Part shown: positions 62,161 to 64,000 of the stretch, piece after piece | How the letters are laid out: each line of letters starts with the position of its first letter | How positions within the stretch are numbered: position 1 is the first letter of the stretch | NCBI RefSeq assembly: GCF_033958435.1 | Contig: NC_134144.1 | Coordinates: forward strand, 10,286,010-10,350,009 | Reading direction: 5' to 3' | DNA: 64,000 nucleotides | Source of the DNA: Carettochelys insculpta | Taxonomy: Eukaryota > Chordata > Testudines > Carettochelyidae | The notes under the pieces: model-generated | What the model saw: the letters and a program-made list of their open reading frames with translations, nothing else | Databases searched by the model: none | Told to the model about the DNA's origin: nothing | Made by a program: the position numbers and the translations under genes

Positions 62161-64000
62161 AAAAGAAGTTACTCACCTTGTGCAGTAACGAGGGTTCTTC
62201 AAATTGTGTCCCCATGGGCGTTCCACTCCAAATATCGGTGTGTCCTTGCTCTGGCGATTGGAGCTTTTCATTAGCAGTGCTCTGCCACACTGCACATACA
62301 GAGTCAGTACCTTGTGGTGTCATTTGTGCCTGTTCACTGAGCGCTCCCCTTGCTCCTTCTTTACCAGGGAGTCCCATAACAGAACTCCAAAGCAGAAGGG
62401 AAGAGGGAGTGTAGCAAGCACCCCCGGGGACACACATCTTGATGAACTCTCATTACTGCATGAGGTGAGTAACTTCCTCTTCTTCTTCAAGTGATGTCCC
62501 TGTGGGTGCTCCACTCTGTGTGGCTAAAAAGCAGTGTCTGCCCTTAGGCGGTAGGTTTTGGGGCTGTCATTGATTCATAGAGAGGACAGCGTGACCCACA
62601 GAAGACATGGGGATTGGCTTGTTTGTAACTAATTGCATAATGTCTTGCAAAGGTGTGCTCAGAAGACCAGGTTGCTGCTGTGTATGTCTTGCAATGGAGC
62701 ATCTTTGACTAATGTGCTCAATCTGGCTACCACTCTAGTTGACTGTGCTGAGATCCTCTGCAGTAGTGTGTTATTGTGTATCCTGTAGCAGATATGTAAA
62801 CAGGTCAAGATTCATGCAGAGAGACACCGAACCAAGACTGCTTCCCTTTTGGAGCATTTGGTTATGGAAAGAAAGAGCCTAGAGGACTTACATCATGGTT
62901 TCATATGGACATTGAGCATGTGGAGTGCTGTTCTCATGGGCTGTGGCTACACTAGCACTCCCCTTTCGAAAGGGGGATCCTAATGAGGCGCTGCCATGCA
63001 TATACAGTGTCTCATTAGCATAATGGCAGCCACACGTGTTTTGAAAGTGCTGCTTTCGAAACACACACTGCCACTGTACACGGGGGCCTTTTGAAAGGAC
63101 TCCCAGATTTCGAAAGCCCCTTCTTCCCATTTGGTTTTGGGAAGAAGGTGCTTTCAAAATGCAGGGGATCCTTACAAAAGGCCCCCCATCTACATCAACA
63201 GCACAAGTTACAAAAGCGGCACTTTCGAAACACATGCAGCTGCCATTATGCTAATGAGACACTGTATATGTATGGCAGCGCCTCATTAGCATCTGCCAAA
63301 GTGGCTCATTAACACCTCCCTTTTGAAAGTACCTATTGGGAGCTGTTTTAACGCCCACCAGGTTGATGAGGAAGCAGGGACTTCTGAGATCCCCGAGGTC
63401 ACACTGGTAAGAAATGGTGACAGGCAATTCTCACTGCTCTCATTTCCAACAGGGAGATGTGCATACAGGCTTCTTGTGATGTCTATCTGCCTTGGATTAT
63501 ATGGCTCCCAAGATGTGCTCCCCATCCCAGCAGTGAAGCACCTGTGATTAGAACACGTCAGTATTTCTTCCTGAAAGGGAAAACTTTGCTTGATGTTGTG
63601 AGGTTGTGTCAACCACTGTAGGGAAGAGAGGAAATCTGGTGGATGCATGACTTACTTGTCGGATGCATGGCCATTCTGCGTACAGTATATATTGTGTTGA
63701 GCCAGGCCTGAAGGCAGAACATGTGAAGTCTGGCAAATCTGACTACATATGTCATAGTGGGTAAGTGGCTGAAGATGTGAAGGCAAGTCCTTATGTTGGT
63801 AAATGTCTAAATTGAACTGTGGTAATGAGACTGGAAGGTCATGAACCTATGTTGGGGCAGTATTGCTCGGGGTTCTAGAGGGTCTAAATATGCCCCTGTG
63901 AACTCTAATTGTTGGGTAGAATGAGGTGCTAATAGTTTGGAAGCCGATTTATAGGCCCAGGCTGCGGAAGTGGGAGATAACTGTTTGTGTCTCGTTGTGG
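62161..64000 (-). mobile_element. DIRS-type retrotransposon, copy 3 (decayed, runs off window)
   Basis: It begins with a terminal hairpin unit (62163-62480: GTTACTCACCTTGTGCAGTA … GGTTCTTCAAATTGTG, inverted as CATCTTGATGAACTCTCATT … GAGGTGAGTAAC). Recombinase-like sequence follows (about 62520-62935), then after a MITE the RNase H and reverse-transcriptase linker (63400-64000), where the minus strand has HLGSHII-type and ARLHMFCLQAWLNTIYT segments. All frames are broken. Confidence 0.75.
62939..63311. mobile_element. MITE nested in DIRS copy 3
   Basis: It starts GGCTGTGGCTACACTAGCAC with CTTTCGAAAGGG. The interior is symmetric about GAAGAAGGTGCTTTC (CATTATGCTAATGAGACACT at the right mirrors AGTGTCTCATTAGCATAATG at the left). 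TTCGAA motifs recur. The expected GTGTAGCCACAGCC right end is not seen, so the terminus is altered. Confidence 0.65.

Larger units (their letters stand above)
62107..64000. other. ADAM23 intron, right edge of window
   Basis: Only about 55 bp of host sequence separates the splice acceptor from a DIRS insertion that fills the rest of the window, apart from a nested MITE. Confidence 0.65.

Noticed and set aside
1..64000. A novel multi-gene or defence-type system
   Set aside because: All coding signals resolve to ADAM23 exons or to transposon genes. No unassigned conserved gene cluster, CRISPR-like array or operon is visible.

Overview
This window is vertebrate nuclear DNA. AT-rich introns carry short, conserved coding exons of one minus-strand gene, and there are no prokaryotic features. 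The exons spell the C-terminal half of ADAM23, a catalytically inactive member of the ADAM family expressed in the nervous system. The repeat load (CR1 LINEs, DIRS tyrosine-recombinase retrotransposons, a PIF/Harbinger element, many TIR/foldback MITEs, and a tRNA-headed SINE with a CR1-like tail) points to a non-avian reptile, most likely a turtle. That assignment is inference from repeat types, not from a species match.

Gene layout (minus strand, so 5' is at the right). Thirteen exons lie at 62055-62106, 55986-56085, 51420-51491, 47349-47435, 44974-45054, 33180-33230, 32272-32335, 29956-30061, 22604-22723, 20293-20461, 14511-14622, 6442-6532 and 2062-2152. All have AG/GT borders and their phases join without a break. 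They run from the end of the metalloprotease-like domain through the disintegrin, cysteine-rich and EGF-like regions to the membrane anchor. The last two exons are homologous 91-nt transmembrane cassettes with identical phases, so they are interchangeable alternatives. The signal peptide, the prodomain, most of the protease-like domain and the final short cytoplasmic exon with the 3' UTR lie outside the window.

Repeat layout by intron. 1-14.5 kb is mostly plain intron with MITEs and old foldback repeats. 14.6-20.3 kb holds a MITE and a 5'-truncated CR1. 20.5-22.6 kb holds an old CR1/L3-like LINE. 24.3-29.7 kb is a decayed DIRS element with a 1.1-kb LTR-type insertion inside its reverse-transcriptase region, bounded by a 5-bp target duplication. 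33.4-34.8 kb has two non-autonomous DNA elements. 35.7-42.5 kb has a fairly young DIRS element with three long reading frames, flanked by DIRS-like terminal fragments. 42.8-48 kb has hAT-like, SINE and MITE copies. 48.2-51.1 kb is a long CR1. 51.8-54.2 kb is a two-gene Harbinger element. 54.9-61 kb has CR1, DIRS-end, hAT-like and minisatellite-bearing elements. 62.2-64 kb is a third DIRS copy running off the right edge.

No new multi-gene system is evident. The strongest leads are the duplicated membrane-anchor exons of ADAM23, the LTR insertion with almost identical ~225-bp inverted arms, the recurring hairpin unit at DIRS ends, and a MITE group sharing one terminal sequence but carrying different repeated internal palindromes.
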